Shown in pieces: positions 26,165-34,863 of a DNA stretch of 64,000 bases. This stretch comes from Tepidiforma bonchosmolovskayae (GTDB lineage: Bacteria; Chloroflexota; Dehalococcoidia; Tepidiformales; Tepidiformaceae): positions 868,001 through 932,000 of the forward strand of contig NZ_CP042829.1 in the NCBI RefSeq assembly GCF_008838325.1. Direction: 5' to 3'. A program made the position numbers and the translations under genes. The notes below the pieces were generated by a model that saw only the letters and a program-made list of their open reading frames with translations, made no database searches and had not been told where the DNA came from. The first letter of the stretch is position 1. Each line of letters opens with the position of its first letter.

Positions 26165-27385
26165 ATGGGAATCGAAGGAACCCGCGCGCGTTCTCACGCG
26201 CATGCACGGCGCCACGGGCGACTTACGGTCCACGTCCTGATCGTGGCGCTGGCACTCGTCGCCGTTGTTTCGGCCACGCGATTCCCGGCCCGCTCCTCGG
26301 CATCGGCACAGGCACCGGTTCCCCAGTTCGCATTCTCGGGCGTCGCAGGTGCGGCGCAGCGCCCGGGCCAGGCCGTTTTCCGGCCGGCAGCAACAACGCA
26401 GACCCTCGGCTCGGTGGTGGCGGTGGCGTCCCGCACGGAGGCGCTCGACGCGAGGGCGGTGGGCGGCGTTTCGCCGGTGCACTCGCTTTCGGCAGGGGTG
26501 ACGGCAGCGGCGGCGACCTCGGGCGAGGTGGGCGCCGGCATCAAGCCGCTGGCGGACATCATCGACCCGCGGAGCCCGATTGTGGAGTACGAGACGCAGG
26601 CGGGCGACACGGTGTCGGGCGTGGCGGCGAAGTTCGGGATTTCGATGCAGACGCTGCTGGACAACAACCCGACGGTGCGGAACCCGAACCTGCTGCCGAA
26701 GGGGCTGATTCTCATCATCCCGCGGAAGGACGGCATCCTGCACAAGGTGGCGTACGGAGAGACGGTCGACTCGATCGTGAAGCAGTACGACAACATCACA
26801 GCGGCGCAGGTGATCGAGTACAAGCCGAACAACATTACGGACCCGAACAACCTGGAGGCGGGCAAGATGCTGCTCCTGGTGGGGGCGAAGATTAAGCCAC
26901 CGCCACCGCCTCCTCCGCCGCCGCAGCGGCCCTCGCAGCCGGGGGTGCCGTCGGGCCCGTCGGCGGGCGGTGCGCCTGCGCCGAGCTCGGGCGGCATCTT
27001 CAAGAACTTCCCGCTGGCGGCATGGCGCGGTATCAGCGACCCGTTCGGCACGCCGCGGGGCGGTTCGTCGTACCACACGGGCATCGACCTCGACCTGTAC
27101 GGCTTCGGTCCCTCGCCCCTGTTCGCGGTCTGCGACGGCGTGGTGAGCCGGACAGAGTACCTGACCTACAGCTACGGCTACTACGTGGTGATCGACTGCG
27201 GCGGCGGGTGGACGACGCTCTACGCGCACATGAGCCAGATCGACGTGGTGCCGGGCCAGGCGGTAAGCGCAGGGCAGACGATCGGCCTGACGGGGCTGAC
27301 GGGCTTCACGACGGGCCACCACCTGCACTTCGAAATCCGGTACAACGGCGGCTTCGTCGACCCGGCGCTCTACCTGAACTTCTAG
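26165..27385 (+). CDS. Secreted peptidoglycan hydrolase: two LysM domains plus M23 peptidase
   Basis: 406 residues. A basic N terminus and one hydrophobic helix (about residues 22-40) form a signal or anchor. LysM 1 (VEYETQAGDTVSGVAAKFGI) and LysM 2 (HKVAYGETVDSIVKQYDNI) bind the glycan strands. A nine-proline run (about residues 244-252) links to an M23 domain with zinc ligands in YHTGIDLDL and HHLHFE. M23 enzymes cut peptide cross-links in the wall or activate amidases. GTG or TTG starts slightly upstream are possible; ATG 26165 lacks a good SD sequence. Confidence 0.9.
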   Translation: MGIEGTRARSHAHARRHGRLTVHVLIVALALVAVVSATRFPARSSASAQAPVPQFAFSGVAGAAQRPGQAVFRPAATTQTLGSVVAVASRTEALDARAVGGVSPVHSLSAGVTAAAATSGEVGAGIKPLADIIDPRSPIVEYETQAGDTVSGVAAKFGISMQTLLDNNPTVRNPNLLPKGLILIIPRKDGILHKVAYGETVDSIVKQYDNITAAQVIEYKPNNITDPNNLEAGKMLLLVGAKIKPPPPPPPPPQRPSQPGVPSGPSAGGAPAPSSGGIFKNFPLAAWRGISDPFGTPRGGSSYHTGIDLDLYGFGPSPLFAVCDGVVSRTEYLTYSYGYYVVIDCGGGWTTLYAHMSQIDVVPGQAVSAGQTIGLTGLTGFTTGHHLHFEIRYNGGFVDPALYLNF

Positions 27386-27450
27386 CCTCTTCCACGGGGT
27401 GCTGCGGCAGGCGGCAAGAGCGCTGACCTGAACGGCGGGGCGCGGTGCGC

Positions 27451-27456
27451 TACGCT
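27451..27456 (+). promoter_or_regulatory. -10-like TACGCT before small gene
   Basis: TACGCT is followed by 6 nt and ATG 27463; no Shine-Dalgarno sequence fits. Confidence 0.4.
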
Positions 27457-27462
27457 GGTGGC

Positions 27463-27948
27463 ATGCCGGCGTACCAGCCCGAGGACCTCGACCCGGTCGA
27501 GCGCGCGCTGCTGGGCGTGCTCTCAGTGGGGCTGCCGCCATCCAAAGCGGCAGGGAGCGATACGTTCAGGGTCGACCATGTGACGGCGGTGGTGGTGAGC
27601 CTGGCGGAGACCGGCGAACGGGGCGCGCACCTTGCCGAGGACGGCATCCGGGTGACGGCGGCGTTCCGGGCGCGGCTGCGGGCAGCGGTGGAATCGCTGG
27701 TGGAGAAAGGGCTGGTCATCCAGCAGGCAGCGGGCATGCCCGCCGCGGCCGGGGGCTACGAAACGGGGCTGCAGATTGACCTGGTGGACCCGGACGAGCA
27801 CCCGGTACTGCTGGACCGCTATCTTTCGCAGCTGTGCATGGAGCAGCTGTTCAACATCCCGGCGGTGTACCCGTACCTGATGGAGCGGTACTCCTCGAGC
27901 GGCGAGGTGTGGCGGCGGCTGCGCGAAGGCGGCTACGCGCGGGACTGA
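27463..27948 (+). CDS. Hypothetical helical protein
   Basis: 161 residues; not recognised. It starts YQPEDLDPVERALLGVLSVGLPPSKAAGSDTFR and contains a helical region ending in LVEKGLVIQQAAG, a pattern that may be a winged-helix-like domain, then a hydrophobic/aromatic end (LFNIPAVYPYLMERY). The start ATG 27463 is chosen over GTG 27445 because of the -10-like hexamer. The end overlaps the CLC gene on the other strand by about 16 bases. Confidence 0.6.
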   Translation: MPAYQPEDLDPVERALLGVLSVGLPPSKAAGSDTFRVDHVTAVVVSLAETGERGAHLAEDGIRVTAAFRARLRAAVESLVEKGLVIQQAAGMPAAAGGYETGLQIDLVDPDEHPVLLDRYLSQLCMEQLFNIPAVYPYLMERYSSSGEVWRRLREGGYARD

Positions 27949-29975
27949 CCGGGCGGTTCGCCGGCGGGCGGGGCGAGCAGGTCGATGACGGCGCTGCGGG
28001 CGCGGGGGAGGAAGGTGACGGTAACGCGGTCCCCGGGGAGGAGGATGAGCTCACCGCGAGGGACGAACGCCTGGCCGCCGCGCTCGACAGCCGCGACGCG
28101 TGCGCCCGGGGGAAAGGGGACGTCGGCGAGCCGGCGGTGCGCAAGGGGTGATGCGGGCGTGAGCGTGACATCGAGGGCGTCGATGTTCTCGGAGAGGGGA
28201 TTGAGCGGCCGGAGCTGCTGGGAGGCGGCGCGGCGGTAGGCCCTGAGGAGGGCCCGTGCGTCGACCTGGCCGATGATGGGTGCGCCTTCGACGGCGGTAT
28301 CGACGACGGGAAGCCAGCGGCGCTCGTGCTCGGCGAGGGCGTCGAGGGCGCGGTCGAGCGGCCATTCGGCCTGGACGACGGCCGGGAGCGGGACGGCGAT
28401 CCTGGCCACGGTGCCGTCGGGGCTTCCCTCGAGGCGGCCGGCGAGCACCTCGGCGGGCGCGCCACCATCGAGGATGGTGACCGCGTAACGGGCGCCGGCT
28501 TCCCGGAGACGGGCGAGGGCGTCGGCGGCGGGGAGGCTCGGGTCGAGGGTGATGAGCGGAATGGCAGCCTGTCGCGCGGGCAGGGCTGAGAGTAGCGGGA
28601 AGGCGAACCGATGGCGGTGAGCTGGGGAGTCGGCGCGCGTGGGAGGCTGCTGGCGGTAGATGGTTTCGTCGCCGACGACGAGGGTCGCGATGGCGACGGC
28701 GGCCATGGCGGGGGCCAGGAGGGAGAGGTTGCCGGTCATCTCGGCGACCATCAGGAGCATGGAGAGCGGGACGTGGGCGATGGCGCCGAAGAGGGCGGTC
28801 ATGCCGATGATGACGACGGGACCGGGCTCTTGCGGGAAGCCGGGGAGGGTGTGGCCGAGCCGCCAGTAGGCGGCGCCGAGGAGGCCGCCAATCACCATGC
28901 CGGGGCCGAAGATGCCGCCGGAGCCGCCGGAGCCGACGGTGAGCGAGGTGGTGAGGATGCGGAGGAAGGGGAGCGCGAGGAGAAGCCAGGGCGAAAAGGC
29001 GAGGGCGCCCGCCGGGGTGAAGGCCTGCTGGACCCAGCCGTAGCCGACGTGGATCGCCTCGGGGAAGGCGATGCCGATGGCGCCGACGGCCGCCCCGCCA
29101 AGGGCAGGCTTCGCCCAGGTAGGCAGCGGCAGGCGGTGGAAGGCGGCCTCGGTGCCGTAGAAGACGCGGGCGAAGAGGAGCCCGGCGAGCCCGGCGAGCA
29201 GGCCGAGGAGGGCGTAGTAGGGGAGTTCGCCGGGGTGAGAGAAGGCGAAACCGCCGGCGTTGCCGAAGATGGGGGTGAAGTCGGTATAGGCGCCGAAGAG
29301 GGCGTAGGCGGTGATGGAGCTGATGAGGGCGAGGAGGATGACGTCGGCTTCGAGGTCGTGCTTGTAGAGGACCTCGGCGGCCATCATGGCGCCGCCCAGC
29401 GGCGCGCGGAAGATGGCGCCGATGCCGGCGCCGATACCGGCTGCGAGGGCGCGCCGCCGTTCCGCTGGCTCGAGGCCGAGGCGGTCGGCGATGAGCGAGC
29501 CGAGGCCGCCGCCGACCTGGGCATTGGGGCCCTCGGGCCCGGCAGCACCGCCGCTGCCGATGGTGATCGCAGAGGCGAGCAGCTTGACCGGGATGACCGG
29601 CCAGCGGACACGTCCGCTGTTCCAGTGAAAGGTGCGGATACCGTTGTCGGTGCCGTGCCCCGCGGCCTCGGGGGCGAGGAAGGTGGTGAGAAGGCCGCTG
29701 GCGAGGCCGCCGAAGGCGATGACGAGGGGGAGGGCCCAGGCGCGGTCGGGGCCGCTGCCGGCGCTGCCGCCATCTCCCAGGGGCATGGGGGGGTGGTACC
29801 CAGCAAGGCCGCCGAGGAGGAGCCGGTCGAAGAGTCCGATCAGCTCGTGGAAGGCGATCGACCCAGCGCCGGCCGCGAGGCCGATGAGGACTCCGAGCCA
29901 GACGGCGCGGGAGATGCGCCGTGATTGGGTGAGACGGCGCCTCCCCGCGAGGGAGGATCTCCTGGCGGCGACCAC
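27933..29975 (-). CDS. CLC family chloride channel/antiporter with CBS and TrkA-C domains
   Basis: 680 residues from GTG 29975. The CLC part spans about residues 22-440, with the selectivity motifs GSGGAAGPEGPNAQVGG and GSGGSGGIFGPGM. Next comes a CBS pair (DPSLPAADALARLREAG and EWPLDRALDALAEHERRWLPVVD), where nucleotides may bind, and then a TrkA_C-like domain near the end (AHRRLADVPFPPGARVAAVERGG, LLPGDRVTV). The family's gating Glu lies in the GPEGP motif. CLC with CBS is usual; the extra RCK C-lobe is rarer. TAGAAT lies 6 nt before the GTG. Confidence 0.9.
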   Translation of the reverse strand: MVAARRSSLAGRRRLTQSRRISRAVWLGVLIGLAAGAGSIAFHELIGLFDRLLLGGLAGYHPPMPLGDGGSAGSGPDRAWALPLVIAFGGLASGLLTTFLAPEAAGHGTDNGIRTFHWNSGRVRWPVIPVKLLASAITIGSGGAAGPEGPNAQVGGGLGSLIADRLGLEPAERRRALAAGIGAGIGAIFRAPLGGAMMAAEVLYKHDLEADVILLALISSITAYALFGAYTDFTPIFGNAGGFAFSHPGELPYYALLGLLAGLAGLLFARVFYGTEAAFHRLPLPTWAKPALGGAAVGAIGIAFPEAIHVGYGWVQQAFTPAGALAFSPWLLLALPFLRILTTSLTVGSGGSGGIFGPGMVIGGLLGAAYWRLGHTLPGFPQEPGPVVIIGMTALFGAIAHVPLSMLLMVAEMTGNLSLLAPAMAAVAIATLVVGDETIYRQQPPTRADSPAHRHRFAFPLLSALPARQAAIPLITLDPSLPAADALARLREAGARYAVTILDGGAPAEVLAGRLEGSPDGTVARIAVPLPAVVQAEWPLDRALDALAEHERRWLPVVDTAVEGAPIIGQVDARALLRAYRRAASQQLRPLNPLSENIDALDVTLTPASPLAHRRLADVPFPPGARVAAVERGGQAFVPRGELILLPGDRVTVTFLPRARSAVIDLLAPPAGEPPGQSRA

Positions 29976-29981
29976 ATCAGG

Positions 29982-29987
29982 ATTCTA
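29982..29987 (-). promoter_or_regulatory. -10 element TAGAAT, leaderless CLC gene
   Basis: On the minus strand CGTAGAAT is followed by 6 nt and GTG 29975. Confidence 0.5.
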
Positions 29988-30053
29988 CGCGGGGCAGCTG
30001 TGCGCGGGCACGGGCAGCCGGGGCCGGCCCGGCGGCCGGCCCCCTGGCGGCGG

Positions 30054-31868
30054 CTAGACGATCTCGAGCTCGCGGAGCTTCTCTTCGGTGACGACGCCGT
30101 CCTTCCAGCCGCGGACGCGGTAGTACTCGTCGAGCATCCGGTCGAGCTCGCAGACCTGGCCCTGGGAGCCTTTGGAGTTGGAGGGCTCTTCGAGGAACCG
30201 CCTGGGGAGGGTATCGGAGCCTTCGCGGAAGCCGGCGAGGTTGTTGTAGTACCGCTCGAGGTTGTAGATCCGTTCGCCGGCCTTGAGGACGTCGTCGGGG
30301 CCGAAGCTGTCGATGCCGACCATGACGCGGTACTGTTCGGCGTACTCTTCGGGGCCTTCGGCGAAGGCGGAGAACTTGCAGAGGTCGAGGGAATCGGAGA
30401 AGGCGTGGATGTCCTGGAGGAGCTTGAGGAGCTCGCCCTTGCCCTGCCAGGCGAGGGGGTCGGTCTTGAGGCCGATGACGCCGAGCTCGGAGGCGGGGCT
30501 GTAGCCGCGGAGGTGGCAGGCGCCGCGGTTGGAGGTGGCGTAGCCGAGGCCCATGCCTTTGAGGCCGCGGGGGTCGTAGGCGGGGGTGGCCTGGCCTTTG
30601 ACGGTCATGGCGATTTCGAGGTGGCCGATGGAGCGGGCGAACGGCTCGATGCCGTCGGCGAGGCGGTTGCCGATGCCCTCACGGAAGGCGACCTTGCGCA
30701 TGACCTCGATCATGCCGTCGCGGTCGCCCCAGGCGAGCCCTTCGCCGGCGGGGATGTACTCGCGCTGGGTGGCTTCCATGAGGCAGGAGAGGACCTGGCC
30801 GATCTCGATGGCGTCGTAGCCCCAGTCGTTGGCGCGGTCGATCATGAAGGCGACGGAGGCGACGTCGTCGTTGCCGCAGTTGGCGCCGAGCGACCAGGCG
30901 GGCTCATATTCGACGGACTCCATCTTGACCCTGTAGGGGCCTTCTTTGATTTCGACCTCCTTCTTGCAGGCGACGGGGCAGGCGTGGCAGGTGGGGTCGT
31001 CGATGAGGTAGTGCTCTTTGACGTACTCGCCGGAGAGCTTTTCGGCGCCGTCGAAGTGGGTCTCCTGGCTGTTGCGGGCGCCGAGTGCGCCGATGGTGTT
31101 GGTGACGTTCATGAGGACGTTGGTGCCATAGACGGAGAGGCCGCCCTTGCGGGGGGAGGTGATGTTCGCCTCGTCCATGATTTTCTTGAGGGCGTTGCTA
31201 TGGGCGGTGCGCCAGGCGTCGCGGTCGGCGGCGCGGGGGTAGTTGCGGGCGGCCTTGATGACGACGGCCTTGAGCTTCTTGGCGCCGCCGACGCAGCCGG
31301 TGCCGCCGCGGCCGGAGGCGCGGTCGTTTTCGTTGATCCAGCTGGCGAAGCGGACGGTGTTTTCGCCGGCCTGGCCGATGGCGATGACGCTCAGGTCGTC
31401 GGTGCCGTGGCGCTCGCGGAGGATGTCGCGGGTTTCGTGGACGCCCTTGCCCCAGAGGTCGGAGGCATCACGGAGTTCGACCTGGCCATCGTGGACGTAG
31501 GCGTAGACGGGCTTTGGGGAGATGCCTTTGAAGACGAGGCCGTCGAAGCCGGCCCAGCGGAGGCGGGCGGCGCTCCAGCCTCCCTGGTGGCTGTCGGTGA
31601 CGGTGCCGGTGAGCGGGCTCTTGGTAACGATGGCGAGGCGGCCGCTCATCGAGGCTTCGGTGCCGGTGAGGGGCCCGTTCATAAAGCAGAGGACGTTGTC
31701 GGGGCCGAGCGGGTCGACGCGGGGGCCGGCTTCGAAGACGTAGCGGACGCCGACGCCGCGGGCGCCGATGTATTTGCGGGCCCATTCTTCGGGGATGGGC
31801 GCATAGCTGACGGTGCCGCTGGTGAGGTCGACGGTGCCGACGCGGCCGGCGTAGCCTCCGAGTGCCAT
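30054..31868 (-). CDS. Aldehyde:ferredoxin oxidoreductase family (tungstopterin) protein
   Basis: 604 residues from ATG 31868, the usual length of about 600. The N-terminal domain binds the bis-pterin (GPLTGTEASMSGRLAIVTKSP, SHQGG). The [4Fe-4S] ligands are Cys294, Cys297 and Cys301 in THACPVAC-like order, with the fourth Cys in DLCKF. NDRASGRGGTG is family typical. Members oxidise aldehydes to acids with ferredoxin, or act on other oxo substrates. No ferredoxin, tungsten transport or pterin gene is adjacent. GGAGG stands about ten bases before the ATG; the longer upstream frame is only the shadow of the genes on the plus strand. Confidence 0.93.
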   Translation of the reverse strand: MALGGYAGRVGTVDLTSGTVSYAPIPEEWARKYIGARGVGVRYVFEAGPRVDPLGPDNVLCFMNGPLTGTEASMSGRLAIVTKSPLTGTVTDSHQGGWSAARLRWAGFDGLVFKGISPKPVYAYVHDGQVELRDASDLWGKGVHETRDILRERHGTDDLSVIAIGQAGENTVRFASWINENDRASGRGGTGCVGGAKKLKAVVIKAARNYPRAADRDAWRTAHSNALKKIMDEANITSPRKGGLSVYGTNVLMNVTNTIGALGARNSQETHFDGAEKLSGEYVKEHYLIDDPTCHACPVACKKEVEIKEGPYRVKMESVEYEPAWSLGANCGNDDVASVAFMIDRANDWGYDAIEIGQVLSCLMEATQREYIPAGEGLAWGDRDGMIEVMRKVAFREGIGNRLADGIEPFARSIGHLEIAMTVKGQATPAYDPRGLKGMGLGYATSNRGACHLRGYSPASELGVIGLKTDPLAWQGKGELLKLLQDIHAFSDSLDLCKFSAFAEGPEEYAEQYRVMVGIDSFGPDDVLKAGERIYNLERYYNNLAGFREGSDTLPRRFLEEPSNSKGSQGQVCELDRMLDEYYRVRGWKDGVVTEEKLRELEIV

Positions 31869-32026
31869 GATATCGATGCCTCCTATTGCTGCGGTTGGCA
31901 GCGGCAAGTATATCGCGCAGCGGCAAGGGGAGCGGGGGAGGCGGGGGCGGGGCTTTCCCTGGCCGTGACGTGCGGCGCGCGGCGGGGGAGTGGCGGCGGA
32001 GCCGGCCCCAGGGCGAAACTGGGGAG

Positions 32027-32482
32027 ATGCGGCTCTCCAGGTTTTTCGGGCGCAGGGATTACGGCTGGGTGCGGCCGGAACCGCCGCGGGAGGTGACGCT
32101 GCGGGCGGTGGCATTCGTGCGCAGCCCGGTGGCGAAGCCGCGGCCGCACGGCTGGGCGACGGTCGAGAGCAGCATCGTGTTCGAGCCGGAGCACGCGGCG
32201 CGGCTGGAGGGGATCGAGCGGTTCGGCCACGTGATCGTGGTGTTCTACCTCGACGTGGCGGAGGGGGCGCCGGAGAAGCCTGAGCAGCTGGAGCTGGCAG
32301 GGGGGCGCATGGCTGGGATCTTCGCGACGAGAAGCCAGCTGCGGCCGAACCACCTGGGTGTCTCGGTGGCGGAGCTGCTGGGCCGGGAGGGGCTGGAGCT
32401 GCGGGTGCGGGGGCTGGATGCGATCGATCGGACGCCCGTGCTGGACGTGAAGCCGTACCTGGCCGAGTACGACCGGAGGTAG
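32027..32482 (+). CDS. trmO: TsaA/TrmO-like tRNA methyltransferase family protein
   Basis: 151 residues. FATRSQLRPNHLGVSVAELL is the signature of the TsaA/VirR fold, and GLDAIDRTPVLDVKPYL closes the core. TrmO uses SAM to N6-methylate t6A37 in some tRNAs. The second TrmO domain of the E. coli protein is absent, as in the short archaeal and bacterial homologues. The ATG at 32027 follows GGGGAG directly. The gene is 50 bases before a hydrolase gene and divergent from the AOR. Confidence 0.8.
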   Translation: MRLSRFFGRRDYGWVRPEPPREVTLRAVAFVRSPVAKPRPHGWATVESSIVFEPEHAARLEGIERFGHVIVVFYLDVAEGAPEKPEQLELAGGRMAGIFATRSQLRPNHLGVSVAELLGREGLELRVRGLDAIDRTPVLDVKPYLAEYDRR

Positions 32483-32522
32483 CGGCCGGCCGCAGTCGGT
32501 TGCCCCGGGAGCGGGCAGCCCC

Positions 32523-32528
32523 TAGAGT
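32523..32528 (+). promoter_or_regulatory. -10-like TAGAGT before hydrolase fusion
   Basis: TAGAGT is followed by 6 nt (CGGGGC) and ATG 32535. Confidence 0.4.
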
Positions 32529-32534
32529 CGGGGC

Positions 32535-34031
32535 ATGCCGCTCTTCGGGGAGCCGGGGCAGCGCATCGCGTATGAGCGGTATCCGCACGCAGGCGGCGGG
32601 CCGCCCCTGTACCTCATCCACGGTTTCACGGCGAGCGCTGCATCGTTCGCGGCGAATATTGCCCCGCTGCGGGAGCACTTCACGGTGGTGACCGTGGAGC
32701 TGCTGGGACACGGCGGCTCGGATGCGCCGGACGACCCCGCCCTCTACGGGCCCGGCCCGGCGGTGGAGCGAATCCTGGGGCTGATGGATGCGCTTGGCGA
32801 CGAGCGGGGGCTGCTTTGCGGACATTCGCTCGGCGGCGCGGTGGCGGTGCAGTGCGCGCTGGCGGCGCCGGAGCGGTTCGCGGGGCTCGTGATCATCAAC
32901 TCGGCGTCGGCGGCCGGGACGCCGGCATGGGCCGAGGCGGCGCGGGCGGGGATGGCCGAGCTGGCGGCACGGGTCCGGGCTGAAGGCACCGGCTTCCTGA
33001 AGCGGACACGGCTCTACCCTGCGCACAGCCGCCGGCTGGACGAGCGGTCGCGCGAGCTGCTGACGCGGGACTTCGACCGGCTGACGCCGGCGGGGCTGGC
33101 CGGGACGGCGGAAGGGCTGATTCCGTTCGTTAATGCGTTCGAGCGGCTGCCGGAGCTGCAGGTGCCGGTGCTGGTCGTGGCCGGGCAGCGGGACCGGGAC
33201 TTTATGGAGGTGCTGCCGGGATTCCTGGCGCAGCTGCCGCACGGGCTGGCGCGGGTCGTGGAGCTGCCGGAAGCGGGGCACGCCGCCAACCTCGAGCAGC
33301 CACGCGAGTTCGAGGCGGCGGTTATCGACTTCGCACGGGAGATCGGCTACCTGCCGGCGGCGGACGGCACGGCGCCGCGGCATGCGGCGGGGTCGAGCAC
33401 GCTGAATGTGCTGGGCGGGCTGCTGGTGGCGGCGGGGCTGGGGATGCTCGCGGCGGCGCTGGTGGTGGCACAGCTCGGGAAGGACGGCGGGCGGAGCTTC
33501 GTGGCGGCCGAGCCGGAGGCGACGCCGACGGCGGGGTTCACGCCGGTGACGGCGGTAGCGGGGACGCGGACGGCGATTCCGCTGCCGGCGGGCGGGGTTG
33601 CGACGCTGACGCCAGCTGCGACCGTTTCGGGTTCGACACCGGCGGCAGGGGCAGCGGTGCCGCCTTCGCCCACGCCGACGGCCACACCGCGGGCGGCAGG
33701 CGCGGCTGCCACGCCCACACCGACCGCGACGCTGGCCCCTTCGCCGACGCCGACGGCGACGGCCACGCCGGCGGGTCCGTACGCGGCGATTGCGGGGCCG
33801 CTCCGGGTTGGGGTGGGCGAATCGGCAACGTACTTCGATGCCTCGCGGCCGGTGCCGCTGCGGGTGACGTGGGTGACGCCCTCCGGGACGGTGCGGGACG
33901 TGCACGGGGTGACGGTGACGTTCCCGTCGGAGGGGTGTTTCGCGGTGACGATGGAGGCGGTGTTCCCCGACGGGGTGACGCGGACGGCGGTGGTGAACGT
34001 GGCGGTGGGCGGCGCGACCTGCGGCGGCTGA
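32535..34031 (+). CDS. Alpha/beta hydrolase fused to membrane-anchored Pro/Thr-rich Ig-like tail
   Basis: 498 residues. Residues 1-275 are a complete alpha/beta hydrolase, MenH-like: oxyanion loop HGFTAS, nucleophile elbow GHSLGGAV, acid in AGQRDRD and His in EAGHAANLE. Then come a hydrophobic helix (about 292-315, TLNVLGGLLVAAGLGML), a linker of about 120 residues rich in Thr, Pro and Ala with many PTPTAT repeats, and a beta-rich end of about 80 residues (GPLRVGVGESATYFD, VRDVHGVTVTFPSEGCF) of PKD/Ig type. The hydrolase lacks a signal peptide, so it should stay inside and the tail outside. The gene is intact in one frame. Confidence 0.8.
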   Translation: MPLFGEPGQRIAYERYPHAGGGPPLYLIHGFTASAASFAANIAPLREHFTVVTVELLGHGGSDAPDDPALYGPGPAVERILGLMDALGDERGLLCGHSLGGAVAVQCALAAPERFAGLVIINSASAAGTPAWAEAARAGMAELAARVRAEGTGFLKRTRLYPAHSRRLDERSRELLTRDFDRLTPAGLAGTAEGLIPFVNAFERLPELQVPVLVVAGQRDRDFMEVLPGFLAQLPHGLARVVELPEAGHAANLEQPREFEAAVIDFAREIGYLPAADGTAPRHAAGSSTLNVLGGLLVAAGLGMLAAALVVAQLGKDGGRSFVAAEPEATPTAGFTPVTAVAGTRTAIPLPAGGVATLTPAATVSGSTPAAGAAVPPSPTPTATPRAAGAAATPTPTATLAPSPTPTATATPAGPYAAIAGPLRVGVGESATYFDASRPVPLRVTWVTPSGTVRDVHGVTVTFPSEGCFAVTMEAVFPDGVTRTAVVNVAVGGATCGG

Positions 34032-34087
34032 CGGGTGCGGCGGCCGGATGTGAACGGCCCGTAAACGACCGGGCAGCGCGGATCGCG

Positions 34088-34093
34088 TAGATT
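34088..34093 (+). promoter_or_regulatory. -10-like TAGATT before phosphatase
   Basis: CGTAGATT is followed by 6 nt and ATG 34100. Confidence 0.45.
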
Positions 34094-34099
34094 GTGGGC

Positions 34100-34852
34100 A
34101 TGCACGATACGACGATTCCCGGCGACCTCGAAGGCGTTCACAATTTCCGGCCGGTGGGACCGTACCGCGTGGCAGGCGGGCGGACGATGCGGCCGGGGCG
34201 GCTCTTTCGCTCGGGCGCGCTCGAACCGATGACGCCGCGGGACCGGGAGGTCCTGGAGCGGGTCATCGGGGTGCGGACGATCCTGGACCTGCGCCACCCG
34301 GATGAGCTGGCGATGGCGAACGGCCCGCACCCGCTGAGCGACCGGGTGGTCTGGCTTTCGATCTTCCGGGAGGAGTGGCGGCAGGAGGACCTTATCGCCG
34401 AACTGAACGGGCTGTACGGGCTGGGGCCATCGCCGCGCCGGTACCTGCACTACCTGGAGATCGGCGGCGACCGGCTGGCGCGGGCGTTCGAGCTGTTCGC
34501 GGAGGAGCCGCGCTACCCGTTCCTGGTGCACTGCACGGCGGGCAAGGACCGGACCGGGGTGCTGATCGGGATGATCATGGACGTGCTGGGGGCCGACCCG
34601 GCCGATATTGCGTACGAGTACGGGCTGAGCGATGCGAGCATCGACCGGCTGCTGGCGTACCTGCGTGCGAGCGGCCGGCAGCTCGAGGGGACGGAGGAGG
34701 AGATCCGGGCGCGGCTTTCGACGCCGCCGGAGCGGATGGCGGGGTTCATCGAGCTGCTGCATAAGGAGCACGGCGGCGCGGAGGCGTTCTTCCGGAAGCA
34801 GGGTGTGAGCGAGGCGACGATCGACCGGGTGCGGGAGCTGCTGACCGTCTGA
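34100..34852 (+). CDS. Tyrosine-protein phosphatase (PTP-like, SidP/LipA type)
   Basis: 250 residues. HCTAGKDRTG holds the Cys-x5-Arg signature with the catalytic Cys, and the Lys after Gly is typical of the bacterial LipA/Y-phosphatase3 group, which acts on phosphotyrosine or phosphoinositide. The first residues HDTTIPGDLEGVHNFRPVG fit that group, whose domains begin with NFRDLGG. The general acid is likely in DLRHPDEL. It is cytosolic. No kinase gene is nearby. It is followed by lepB on the opposite strand, about eleven bases apart. Confidence 0.88.
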   Translation: MHDTTIPGDLEGVHNFRPVGPYRVAGGRTMRPGRLFRSGALEPMTPRDREVLERVIGVRTILDLRHPDELAMANGPHPLSDRVVWLSIFREEWRQEDLIAELNGLYGLGPSPRRYLHYLEIGGDRLARAFELFAEEPRYPFLVHCTAGKDRTGVLIGMIMDVLGADPADIAYEYGLSDASIDRLLAYLRASGRQLEGTEEEIRARLSTPPERMAGFIELLHKEHGGAEAFFRKQGVSEATIDRVRELLTV

Positions 34853-34863
34853 GGCCGTGGGCG

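Noticed and set aside
28611-29924. Long plus-strand frame of 437 codons over the CLC gene
   Set aside because: Antisense shadow of the CLC channel; Gly/Glu/Asp-rich composition from GC-rich codons and no motif.
30054-33905. Minus-strand frame of 1283 codons
   Set aside because: Only the part to 31868 (AOR) is real; the rest is antisense to the TrmO-like and hydrolase genes.
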